The notes below the pieces were generated by a model. That model worked only from the letters and a program-made list of their open reading frames with translations, searched no databases and was not told the origin of the DNA. DNA of 64,000 nucleotides from Bacteroidota bacterium (GTDB lineage Bacteria > Bacteroidota > Ignavibacteria > Ignavibacteriales > Melioribacteraceae). Location: assembly GCA_021824635.1 (NCBI GenBank), contig JAKAKD010000031.1, positions 1 to 64,000 on the forward strand, read 5' to 3'. Positions 26,171 to 35,045 of this stretch are shown here, piece after piece (positions within the stretch are counted from its first letter, which is position 1; every line of letters begins with the position of its first letter). Position numbers and translations under genes: made by a program.

Positions 26171-27802
26171 ATGACATTATTTAGGGCTGAATTTTTTCTC
26201 GCCTTCATTTTAATAATTGCAGTTTTTGTAAAAGCTTCGATCCATATAAACAAGAAAAGATTGGTTAAAAAGATTAATGGGGGTTGGGGCAAGCTTCCGG
26301 AATTTCCCTATGATTTAGAGACATCAAAACTTTATTCCAGATTTAATAAGCAAAGAGAAGCTAAAGACTTTTATTCCATAGATGAGGAGACATGGAAAGA
26401 TCTAGATCTAAATGAATTATTTGAAACAATAAATAGAACAATTACTCCTATCGGTTCTCAAATTCTTTATGATATGTTGAAGCATCCCAGAATAAGTTTA
26501 GAAGAATTATCCAAACGGGAAAAAATAATTTCTACGTTTTCAGAAAACATTTCTTTTCGGCAAAATATTCAGCTTGCGCTTTTAGGGTTAGCAAAACTAC
26601 CGGTAAAATATCTTGCTTATTCTTTATGGCATCCGCTTCCGGATAAATCTAAATATGCATTCGTATTTTATTTTCTCTCCGCTTTAAGCATTTGGTTGCC
26701 GGTATTAGCCGTACTCAATTTTATTCATTGGGGATTTATAGCACTCATATTTGTTGTTAATATTATCATTTATAATTTGTATGAAAAGAAACTCTCTCAG
26801 TTTGTCATTTCATTTAAATATCTGAGCGAGTTGATTGGAATAGCCCATAAAATTGCAAATCTATTACCGGCAGAATTTAATTATATAAAAAAAGAGTTGG
26901 TGAGCGAACTAAAGCGTGCAAAGTCCATTGGGAAGAAAGTTTATTCTCTTCAATTTGACGACTCCGCCAATGTATTCGTGGTTTATTACAATATGTATAC
27001 GCTTTCTTCCATAACTACTTTTTTTACCGCGATCAACAGTCTTAAGAAAAACATAAACAGTTTGCAGCGTCTTTTCGAAATAGTTGGTTCATTCGATGCA
27101 CTGATTGCCATCGCTTCTTATAGAAAACAATTTCCGAATTTTTGTCATCCGGATTTTTCCGATTCGGCTACGTTCCGTGTAAATAAAATTTCCCATCCTC
27201 TGGTTACTAATCCGATCCCCAATGATTTTAATTTTGACACAAAATGTTTGCTTGTAACGGGATCAAACATGTCGGGCAAGTCAACATTTCTAAAAACACT
27301 TGGAGTGAATGCGATTCTTGCTCAATCTTTTAATATGTGCTTTGCGGAAAAATATGAGGCACCGTTTCTAAAAGTTATCTCTTCGATCGAAAGAAGCGAC
27401 GATCTGATTAACGGGAAAAGCTATTATATGTCGGAAGTCGAATCAATTTTAAGAATCATCAATTCTTCAAAGAATCGAAGCGTTCATTTATTTTTAATTG
27501 ATGAGATATTCCGCGGGACAAATTCAACAGAGAGAACCGCCGCGTCTATTGAAGTCCTTAAGTACTTGCACAACGATAAAGATTTTGTAATCGTTGCAAC
27601 ACACGATTTACAGCTAACCGACATTCTAAACGCGAGTTATCAAAACTTCCACTTTAGAGAAACGATGACGGAAACCGGCTTGCACTTTGATTACAAACTT
27701 CATCCGGGTAAATCCAATAGCAAGAATGCTATTGCGTTATTAAAATATGTCGGCTACCCAGAATCAATTGTTGATGGCGCAAATAAATTAATAGAAAAAT
27801 GA
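26171..27802 (+). CDS. membrane-anchored MutS-family ATPase
   Basis: 543 residues. A helix at 5-22 and a hairpin of two helices at about 163-205 (YFLSALSIWLPVLAVLNF, FIALIFVVNIIIY) indicate membrane attachment. Residues about 340-540 are the MutS ATPase core: Walker A TGSNMSGKST (363-372), Walker B LIDEIFRGTNS (Asp444/Glu445) and ATHD. The mismatch-reading N-terminal domain (Phe-x-Glu) of true MutS is absent; only lever/core-like helices precede the ATPase. A role in mismatch repair is therefore doubtful. Divergent from the beta-barrel gene across a 210 nt gap. Confidence 0.85.
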   Translation: MTLFRAEFFLAFILIIAVFVKASIHINKKRLVKKINGGWGKLPEFPYDLETSKLYSRFNKQREAKDFYSIDEETWKDLDLNELFETINRTITPIGSQILYDMLKHPRISLEELSKREKIISTFSENISFRQNIQLALLGLAKLPVKYLAYSLWHPLPDKSKYAFVFYFLSALSIWLPVLAVLNFIHWGFIALIFVVNIIIYNLYEKKLSQFVISFKYLSELIGIAHKIANLLPAEFNYIKKELVSELKRAKSIGKKVYSLQFDDSANVFVVYYNMYTLSSITTFFTAINSLKKNINSLQRLFEIVGSFDALIAIASYRKQFPNFCHPDFSDSATFRVNKISHPLVTNPIPNDFNFDTKCLLVTGSNMSGKSTFLKTLGVNAILAQSFNMCFAEKYEAPFLKVISSIERSDDLINGKSYYMSEVESILRIINSSKNRSVHLFLIDEIFRGTNSTERTAASIEVLKYLHNDKDFVIVATHDLQLTDILNASYQNFHFRETMTETGLHFDYKLHPGKSNSKNAIALLKYVGYPESIVDGANKLIEK

Positions 27803-27873
27803 AATAAGTTTTGTCTTACAGTTAATTATATTTCAAAAGAATATTTGATTTTCTAATAACCTTTCGAGAACAA

Positions 27874-28530
27874 TTGAAATCACTAAGAATTTATATAACA
27901 ATTCTATTCGCATTTTTTGTTGCAGGATGCGCCACAACAGACAAGACATTTCAAATAATTAATCTAGGCACCGCCAAAAAGGTAGTTCAAGAATATTATG
28001 AATCCGGCGCCTACGACCGCGAATGCTCAAAAATAATTGACGCGGCCATTAGTTATCTGAACAAAGTAAAGTTAAACGAGAAATCCGTAGTTGTTTTTGA
28101 TATTGATGAAACCGCTCTTTCGAATTATCAATACACAAAAGAGATTGGATTCGGATATATTTATATATCATGGAGCGACTGGCAGAAGAAAGGCATTGCG
28201 CCGGCAATCAAAAACACAAAACGGTTCTATGATTATCTTATATCAAAAAAAATTCATGTTGTTTTTTTAACCGGGCGAGAAGCCGAAATGCGCGATGTTA
28301 CCAAAAGAAATCTCGTTGAGCAGGGTTTCACAAAATTTGATACGTTGATTGTCCGATCGGAAGCAGAGCGTAATTTATCGGCAGCAGCATTCAAATTACA
28401 AAAAAGAAATGAGCTTGTTAAAAATGGTTATGATATTATAGCATCTGTTGGCGATCAACAAAGCGATTTTGACGGCGGCAATACAGGATATGAAATTAAA
28501 CTTCCGAACTATCTTTATCTTTTAGACTAA
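27874..28530 (+). CDS. HAD-superfamily acid phosphatase-like lipoprotein
   Basis: 218 residues from a TTG start. Lipobox VAGC (16-19) follows a hydrophobic signal. The HAD motif I is FDIDET (Asp76, Asp78), motif II FLTGRE, and motif III/IV ASVGDQQSDFDGG, matching the class B/plant vegetative-storage-like acid phosphatase group (PF03767), including lipoprotein e (P4). It probably dephosphorylates nucleotides or other small phosphates on the periplasmic side. It abuts the frameshifted oxidoreductase, 1 nt away. Confidence 0.85.
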   Translation: MKSLRIYITILFAFFVAGCATTDKTFQIINLGTAKKVVQEYYESGAYDRECSKIIDAAISYLNKVKLNEKSVVVFDIDETALSNYQYTKEIGFGYIYISWSDWQKKGIAPAIKNTKRFYDYLISKKIHVVFLTGREAEMRDVTKRNLVEQGFTKFDTLIVRSEAERNLSAAAFKLQKRNELVKNGYDIIASVGDQQSDFDGGNTGYEIKLPNYLYLLD

Positions 28531-28531
28531 C

Positions 28532-29505
28532 ATGAAAAAAATTAGATGGGGAATCTTGGGATGCGGGGATGTAACGGAAATTAAAAGCGGACCCGGCTTC
28601 CAGAAAGCTAACGGCTCGGAATTGGTTGCGGTAATGCGGCGCAATGGAAATCTTGCAAAAGATTACGCCCTCCGCCATAACGTTCCCAAATGGGGTACGA
28701 TAATGCCAACGCACTTATTAATGATCCCGAAGTTGATGCAGTTTACATTGCAACACCGCCGTCATCTCATAAAAAATACACGCTGGATGCAGCCAATGCC
28801 GGCAAGCAGGTTTATGTTGAAAAACCAATGGCTCTAAACTATTACGAATGTGTTGAAATGGTGAAAACATGTGAAGAGGCAAAGGTTCCCCTTTTTACAG
28901 CATACTATAGAAGAGCTTTACCAAGATTTGTAAAAATAAAATCTCTAATTGATGACGGCGCAATTGGCGAAATTCGATTTGTAAATATGCAGTTTCGTCA
29001 GACTCCCTCCGAAAATGATAAAAACGGAATTTACAATTGGCGCGTTGACCCTTCCATTGCGGGCTGCGGATACTTTTGTGATCTTGGCTCTCACATGATT
29101 GATCTTTTGCAATTTTATCTAGGTCAAATTATTTCCGCCGAAGGGTATTCTACAAATCAAGGGAAATTTTACAGCGCAGAAGATTTGATAAGTGCTGTTT
29201 TCAAATTTGAATCCGGTATTCAGGGAGTTGGCAATTGGTGCTTTACTTCGGACGATAATTTAGACCAAACAGAAATCGTTGGTTCTAATGGAAAAATCAT
29301 TTATTCGAACTTTTCTGATTCACCATTTGCGCTAATTAAAGAAGGAAAAACCGAAGAGATTTATATAAAACATCCGGACCATGTTGCTCAACCCCTAATT
29401 CAAAATATTGTTGATGAACTATTGGGATCCGGGAAAAGTCCCAGCACGGGTACAACCGGCGCATCAACAAGCTGGGTGCTCGATAAAATTCTTGGACGGC
29501 TCTAA
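28532..29505 (+). pseudogene. Gfo/Idh/MocA family oxidoreductase, frameshifted
   Basis: One oxidoreductase split across two frames. The first frame has the Rossmann start WGILGCGDVTEIKSGPGFQK and runs to VPKWG at about 28696. The homologous continuation YDNANALINDPEVDAVYIAT, EKPMALN (catalytic Lys region) and the substrate-domain GCGYFCDLGSHMIDLL continue in the -1 frame to 29505. Reading GGGGG instead of GGGG at 28692-28695 would restore a continuous protein of about 325 residues. Either a real one-base loss, an assembly error, or -1 slippage. Otherwise intact, without other stops. Likely a sugar or polyol dehydrogenase. Confidence 0.85.
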
Positions 29506-29672
29506 TTACTAAGAGCGGGCGTTATCAATAAAATCAACCATTTACAGGCGTTCCGACTCAAACATTTTTCCCTATCAATTTATTTTATCTTACATTTTAA
29601 CTATGTTGAATTGTTGTTTATCTCATTCACGGCATTGAAGATTCCATTTTAAAAATCTATAGAGGAAAAACG

Positions 29673-30170
29673 ATGGCAACTACACAAGAAAACTTAAAAG
29701 TAGCGTTTGCAGGCGAAAGCCAGGCAAATCAAAAATATCGTGCGTTTGCAAAGAAGGCAGAGAAAGAAGGATTTGCCAACATTGCCAAATTATTCAAAAC
29801 AGCAGCTGAAGCAGAGAGAATCCACGCAGAAGGACATCTAAATTCTTTAGAAGGAATTGGTTCTACAATTGAGAATTTAAAAGCCGCTATTGCCGGCGAG
29901 ACCTATGAGTACACAGAAATGTATCCGCCGATGTATGATCAAGCGGTTGAAGACGATCACAAAGCTCAACGCATGTTCAAATATGCGCTTGATGCGGAAA
30001 GAGTTCACGCTGAATTGTACAAACTGGCTCTCGAAGCGGCAGAGCAAGGAAAAGATTTAGATGTAAGCGAAATTTATTTATGCCCGGTTTGCGGTCATAT
30101 TGAATTCGGAAAACCAGAAGCTAATTGCCCGATCTGCGGAGCGCTTGCATCTAAATATGTGAAAGTATAA
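29673..30170 (+). CDS. rubrerythrin
   Basis: 165 residues. Residues 1-130 are a ferritin-like di-iron bundle with Glu/His ligands in AGESQANQKY, EAERIHAEGH, AGETYEYTEMY and DAERVHAELY. Residues 131-165 are a rubredoxin-like iron site, CPVC (Cys137/140) and CPIC (Cys152/155). It reduces hydrogen peroxide in the cytoplasm, an anaerobe or microaerophile trait. GAGGAAA precedes the ATG by 6 nt. Standalone gene behind a 167 nt upstream gap that should carry its promoter; no clear PerR-type box was seen. Confidence 0.96.
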   Translation: MATTQENLKVAFAGESQANQKYRAFAKKAEKEGFANIAKLFKTAAEAERIHAEGHLNSLEGIGSTIENLKAAIAGETYEYTEMYPPMYDQAVEDDHKAQRMFKYALDAERVHAELYKLALEAAEQGKDLDVSEIYLCPVCGHIEFGKPEANCPICGALASKYVKV

Positions 30171-30330
30171 ATACAATCCGATTCATGTTTTCTTACTCTA
30201 AATATAAGAACGCTATTATTGTTTTGGTTGCCGCCTTCGTGTTGGATTTTTTATCCGCGCATATTTCTTTAATAAAATTAGAATAGTTGTCGCTTCCGAA
30301 TCACTTTTATTTTTTTTCATTTCACTTATT

Positions 30331-30546
30331 TTGCTTTTGGCTGCGAAGAGAGATAAAGCACATTCACGGAAAACACAACGGTTTGATTTATGGTTGACAC
30401 TCTTATTTCTTCTCGGCGGAATTCGTTCCGCGCTATGGACGATAGATTTTAATATTTATATCGCAAATAGTATTATTTTACTTTTGGGCGTTGTTGCGGG
30501 CGCTTATCTAATAAGATGGTGGAATAGAACCGAAACAACTAATTGA
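30331..30546 (+). CDS. small integral membrane protein, N-terminus uncertain
   Basis: At least 71 residues: two clear membrane helices (FDLWLTLLFLLGGIRSALW and ANSIILLLGVVAGAYLIRW). The TTG at 30331 begins inside a third hydrophobic stretch (LLFFFISLILLLAA) that reads open upstream to 30208 with no standard start codon. An ATG frame at 30185 (MFSYSKYKNAIIVLVAAF...) encodes another helix but ends at 30286 in the other frame. The gene may therefore be a frameshifted four-helix protein of about 120 residues. Not recognised. Confidence 0.5.
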   Translation: MLLAAKRDKAHSRKTQRFDLWLTLLFLLGGIRSALWTIDFNIYIANSIILLLGVVAGAYLIRWWNRTETTN

Positions 30547-30597
30547 CGTTTCTTTCGGCTTTCATTTTTTCATTAAGAAGTAATTCGTGGAAATTTA

Positions 30598-31833
30598 ATG
30601 ACTAACACAGAACTAAATCTTGAATTTGTAAGAAAGCAGTTCCCTGCTCTTTCCGGAGAGTGGACGTTTATGGATAACGCCGGCGGCTCACAGATTTTAC
30701 AAACTGTTGTTAATAACGTTACCGAATATATGATTCATTCAAATGTTCAACTCGGTGCTTCTTATAAAGTTTCCCAGATTGCTACAGAGCGTGTTCTCGA
30801 AGCTCACAAAATGACTGCTGAATTCATTAACGCGAATGATCACTCTGAGGTAATCATCGGTTCTTCAACAACTATGCTGATTAGAATTTTGGCTTTGTGT
30901 ATTAGCCAAACATTTAAACAAGGCGATGAAATTGTTGTTACCAACTGCGATCACGAAGCGAACATTGGCGCATGGGCAGAATTAGAAAAGAAAGGAATGG
31001 TTATTAAACAATGGAAAATTAATCAAGATACCTTTCGCATGGAACTCGATGATTTGAAAAAGTTGATGACCGAGAGAACAAAATTGGTGGCGGTAACTCA
31101 CACGTCAAATATATTGGGCACTCTGAATCCGATCAAAGAGATTACTCAATTTGTTCATTCATACGGTTCTTTAATTTGTGTTGACGGCGTTGCACACGCG
31201 CCGCATAGATTGATTGATGTTCAAGATACGGATGTTGATTTCTATGCTCTAAGTTTCTATAAAGTTTTTGGACCTCACATTGCAATGCTATACGGAAAGA
31301 AAAATTTATTACTTAACATGCCTGGAATGAGTCACTATTTTATTGAACCGGATAATATTCCTTACAAGTTTCAGCCGGGAAGCCCGAATTATGAACTTAG
31401 CTATGGCTTACTTGGATTGAGAGAATATTTCAATGCATTTGCAAAAGCGCATAATTATAAAGATAAAAGTTTTAGAGAGAATGCCGCGTTTGCTTACAAT
31501 ATAATTGCCGCTCACGAAGAACTTCTAGCCGACCGTTTGCTGAATTATCTCAACTCCAAACCAAACGTTAAAATTATCGGCGAGTCAAAAGCGGACAGGA
31601 GTAAACGCGTACCAACTATTTCGTTCATAGTAAAAGACAGAACGAGTGATTCCATTACATTAAAAGTTGATGAACATAAAATTGGAATTCGTTACGGAGA
31701 TTTCTACGCGCGCCGTTTGATTGACGACCTCTCGTTATCAAAACAAAATGGTGTCGTGCGCGTAAGCTTAGTTCATTACAACTCTTTGGAAGAAGTTGAT
31801 AACTTGATAAATGTATTCGAACAGATTTTGTAA
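30598..31833 (+). CDS. cysteine desulfurase-like class V aminotransferase (TIGR01976-like)
   Basis: 411 residues, PLP fold type I. FMDNAGGSQILQTVV opens the domain, THTSNILGTLNPIKEI and VDGVAHAPHRL bind the cofactor, and Lys222 in LSFYKVFGPH is the Schiff-base lysine. The class V group to which it belongs includes NifS/SufS relatives, but the mobile Cys loop of true desulfurases is not evident. The reaction is unproven; it may be an isopenicillin epimerase- or selenocysteine lyase-type enzyme. Followed by ppnP after 54 nt. Confidence 0.87.
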   Translation: MTNTELNLEFVRKQFPALSGEWTFMDNAGGSQILQTVVNNVTEYMIHSNVQLGASYKVSQIATERVLEAHKMTAEFINANDHSEVIIGSSTTMLIRILALCISQTFKQGDEIVVTNCDHEANIGAWAELEKKGMVIKQWKINQDTFRMELDDLKKLMTERTKLVAVTHTSNILGTLNPIKEITQFVHSYGSLICVDGVAHAPHRLIDVQDTDVDFYALSFYKVFGPHIAMLYGKKNLLLNMPGMSHYFIEPDNIPYKFQPGSPNYELSYGLLGLREYFNAFAKAHNYKDKSFRENAAFAYNIIAAHEELLADRLLNYLNSKPNVKIIGESKADRSKRVPTISFIVKDRTSDSITLKVDEHKIGIRYGDFYARRLIDDLSLSKQNGVVRVSLVHYNSLEEVDNLINVFEQIL

Positions 31834-31887
31834 ATTTTTTATTGTTTTACGCTGACTTCAAAACCGTTTTTTAATAAGAGGAAAAGA

Positions 31888-32202
31888 ATGACTGAGTTTA
31901 AGAATGTTACAGTTATAAAAAAAGCAAATGTATATTTTGACGGTAGGGTTACAAGCCGCACCATTCTCTTTAATGACTGCTCAAGAAAAACACTCGGAAT
32001 TATGAGTCCCGGAGAGTACGAATTCGGAACGACAGATAAAGAACTGATGGAAATTCTTGCCGGTGAAATGGATGTTCTTCTTCCGAATAAAAGCGAATGG
32101 TTAACAGTAAAAGAAGGGGAATCTTTCGAAGTTCCGGCTCAATCAAAATTTAGTCTAAAAGTAAAAACAGTTGCGGATTATTGCTGTTCCTATATAAAAT
32201 AA
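31888..32202 (+). CDS. ppnP: pyrimidine/purine nucleoside phosphorylase PpnP
   Basis: 104 residues of the former DUF1255 (YaiE) cupin family. [21 protein letters not shown] at the start, the [12 protein letters not shown] turn and the [24 protein letters not shown] barrel strands are diagnostic. The enzyme phosphorolyses several nucleosides to free base and ribose 1-phosphate. AGAGGAAAAGA precedes the ATG. With the cytosine deaminase and uridine kinase genes at 11-12.9 kb it suggests nucleoside salvage capacity, though the genes are not linked. Confidence 0.92.
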   Translation: MTEFKNVTVIKKANVYFDGRVTSRTILFNDCSRKTLGIMSPGEYEFGTTDKELMEILAGEMDVLLPNKSEWLTVKEGESFEVPAQSKFSLKVKTVADYCCSYIK

Positions 32203-32342
32203 GCCGAAATGGACTTTATGTTTATCCGAGTATTTAATTAAAATCATTCCCCGGCACTCTTTCCTTTATTTGCTGCTAAAGCGCATTCCCGCCAAGAATT
32301 ATTTATATTTACAGTCAATTTTTAGAAAATATCGAGTAACAG

Positions 32343-34985
32343 ATGCATCCTAAGAGTTTTGAAGAGATTCCTAAAGCCTATAACCCCAAAGAAACCGAAG
32401 ACAAATGGTATAAATACTGGGAAGATCATAAACTATATCATTCAGAAGTTGACGAGAGTAAAACTCCATACACAATTGTAATTCCGCCGCCGAACATTAC
32501 GGGCATACTTCACATTGGTCATGTACTTAACAACACGCTTCAGGATATTTATATTCGCTACAAAAGGATGAAAGGATTTAATGCCTGCTGGGTACCGGGA
32601 ATTGATCATGCTTCAATTTCTACAGAAGCAAAAGTTGTTGCTCTGCTCAAAGAAAAAAATATTACAAAGGATGATATCTCGCGCGAAGAATATTTAAAAC
32701 ACTGCTATGAATGGAAAGAAAAATACGGCGGAATAATTTTCCAGCAGTTGCGCAAACTGGGCGTTAGCTGCGATTGGCAGCGCGAGCGTTTCACAATGGA
32801 CGATCATTACTATAAGAAAGTGATTGAAGCATTTGTTCAGCTTTATAAAGAGGGATTGATCTACCGCGGTTATAGAATGGTGAATTGGGATCCCGCTTCA
32901 AAATCCGCAATCTCTGATGAAGAAGTTTTTTTCAAAGAAGTTCAAGGAAAGCTTTGGTATTTACGATATCCGGTAAAAGATTCAAATGAGTTTATAATTG
33001 TTGCAACCACAAGACCCGAAACAATGCTTGGCGATACAGGCATTGCCGTTAATCCGGAAGATGAGAGATACAAACATCTTATTGGAAAGACCATAATTCT
33101 TCCAATTGTTGGAAGAGAGATTCCTCTCTTTGCAGATGAATATGTTGACAAAGAATTTGGAACGGGCGCTGTTAAAGTTACACCGGCACATGACGTGAAT
33201 GACTACGATATGGGAATGCGTCATAAACTTGAGATAATAAATATATTTAATGAAAACGTTTCTACAAACGGAAACGTACCAAAAGAATTTCAAGAATTGG
33301 ACCGTTATGTAGTTAGAGCAAAAGTTGTTGCTCGTCTTGAAGAACTGGGATTTATTCACAAGATTGAAGACTACACAAATAAGGTCGGCTATTCTCAGCG
33401 CGGAAACGTTCCCATTGAACCTTATCTTTCTGAACAATGGTTTATGAAGATGGATGATCTTTGTAAACCCGCTTTGCAAGTTGTGCTCGATGGAAAGGTT
33501 AAGTTTCATCCCGGACATTGGGTTAAGACTTACGAGCATTGGATGTCGGGAATTCGCGACTGGTGTATCTCACGGCAATTGTGGTGGGGGCACCGTATAC
33601 CGGTTTGGTATCACAAAAACACACAAGAAATTTATTGCGAAGTTGAGCCGCCAAAAGATATTGAGAACTGGCATCAAGAAGAAGATGTTTTAGATACTTG
33701 GGCGTCAAGCTGGCTCTGGGCTCAGGATGTTTTTACCAATCAAAGAGAACAAAATTATTATTACCCGACCGATCTTCTTGTAACAGCTCCGGATATTATT
33801 TTCTTCTGGGTTGCACGAATGATCATCGCCGGTCTGCATTTCAAAAAACAGATTCCATTTAAGGATGTTTACCTTACAAGTCTTGTCCGTGACATGCAAG
33901 GAAGGAAAATGAGCAAGTCACTTGGCAATTCTCCGGATCCTCTTGATCTTATTGATGAATACGGCGCCGATGCTCTCCGCTTTGCAATCATTTATATAGC
34001 TCCGCTTGGTCAGGACGTTATGTTCAGCAACGATAAATGTGAGATCGGAAGAAACTTTGCAAACAAAATGTGGAACGCCGGAAGATTTTTATTGATGAAT
34101 CTTGCCGCTCGTCAGGATGGAACTCCCGGCATTAAATTAAATCCGGCTTTAAAAGAGAAACATATTGATTTCACAGACCGATGGATTATGTCGCGGTTTC
34201 AAACGACACTTAAAGAACTCAACGATGCGTTTGATAAATTTGAAGTTAACAACGCATCAAAAATTGTTTATTCTTATGTATGGAATGATTTCTGCGACTG
34301 GTACATTGAACTTTCGAAACAACGGTTGTACTCGGCAGATGAAGAAGTAAAATCTGCCGTTCTCACTAGAGCCATCTCATTGTATGAAGAGATGCTTAAA
34401 CTTGTTCATCCTTTCATGCCTTTTATCACAGAAGAAATATGGCAACTACTCGACGAAAGGAAAGAAGGCGAAAGTATCTCTATCTCTACTTTCCCGGTAT
34501 TCAACGAAAAATTGATTAATAAAAACGCCGAAGAGGAAATTCTGTTTGTTCAGAATGTTGTAACGGCAATAAGAAATATCCGCGGCGAAATGAATCTCCC
34601 TCCGTCAAAGCAGATAAATGTTTTTTTGAAAAGCAGTGCCGTTACTTTAGAACAAGAAAAATATATAAAATCACTTGTCCGTATAAATGAACTAACCGTT
34701 GACGTTGATATGCAAAAACCAAAAGCCAGTGCTTCCGCCGTTGTAAAGGGCTGCGATATTTTCATCCCGCTTGAGGGCTTGATTGATCTGAATGTTGAAC
34801 GCGCAAGAATCGAAAAAGAAATTGCACGGCTATTAACTTCATTTGAGAATGTTCGCAAAAAACTTTCTAATGAGGGATTTGTTGCAAAAGCTCCCGCAGA
34901 TGTAATTGAAAAGGAAAAAACAAAGTTAGCCGACTGGGAAAAGTCACTGGTAAAACTTCAATCTATTTTAGAAGATTTGAACTGA
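32343..34985 (+). CDS. valS: valine--tRNA ligase
   Basis: 880 residues. Class I signatures: HIGH (57-60) in ITGILHIGHVLNN and KMSKS (522-526). An editing CP1 domain lies between (about 190-340), with TTRPETMLGDTGIAVNP. GIDHASISTEAKV is typical for ValRS. The anticodon-binding helices and a C-terminal coiled coil (about 815-880) follow. It charges tRNA-Val in the cytoplasm. No T-box-like leader is evident in the 140 nt upstream. Confidence 0.97.
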   Translation: MHPKSFEEIPKAYNPKETEDKWYKYWEDHKLYHSEVDESKTPYTIVIPPPNITGILHIGHVLNNTLQDIYIRYKRMKGFNACWVPGIDHASISTEAKVVALLKEKNITKDDISREEYLKHCYEWKEKYGGIIFQQLRKLGVSCDWQRERFTMDDHYYKKVIEAFVQLYKEGLIYRGYRMVNWDPASKSAISDEEVFFKEVQGKLWYLRYPVKDSNEFIIVATTRPETMLGDTGIAVNPEDERYKHLIGKTIILPIVGREIPLFADEYVDKEFGTGAVKVTPAHDVNDYDMGMRHKLEIINIFNENVSTNGNVPKEFQELDRYVVRAKVVARLEELGFIHKIEDYTNKVGYSQRGNVPIEPYLSEQWFMKMDDLCKPALQVVLDGKVKFHPGHWVKTYEHWMSGIRDWCISRQLWWGHRIPVWYHKNTQEIYCEVEPPKDIENWHQEEDVLDTWASSWLWAQDVFTNQREQNYYYPTDLLVTAPDIIFFWVARMIIAGLHFKKQIPFKDVYLTSLVRDMQGRKMSKSLGNSPDPLDLIDEYGADALRFAIIYIAPLGQDVMFSNDKCEIGRNFANKMWNAGRFLLMNLAARQDGTPGIKLNPALKEKHIDFTDRWIMSRFQTTLKELNDAFDKFEVNNASKIVYSYVWNDFCDWYIELSKQRLYSADEEVKSAVLTRAISLYEEMLKLVHPFMPFITEEIWQLLDERKEGESISISTFPVFNEKLINKNAEEEILFVQNVVTAIRNIRGEMNLPPSKQINVFLKSSAVTLEQEKYIKSLVRINELTVDVDMQKPKASASAVVKGCDIFIPLEGLIDLNVERARIEKEIARLLTSFENVRKKLSNEGFVAKAPADVIEKEKTKLADWEKSLVKLQSILEDLN

Positions 34986-35045
34986 TGAATTATTCTGAGA
35001 AATGAAGTATATTTAATAAGAATTAGGTGGGCTAGGTTATATTTG

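Noticed and set aside
28685-28700. Programmed -1 frameshift in the oxidoreductase gene
   Set aside because: No canonical X-XXY-YYZ slippery heptamer and no downstream stem-loop were seen. A lost G in a homopolymer is the simpler reading.
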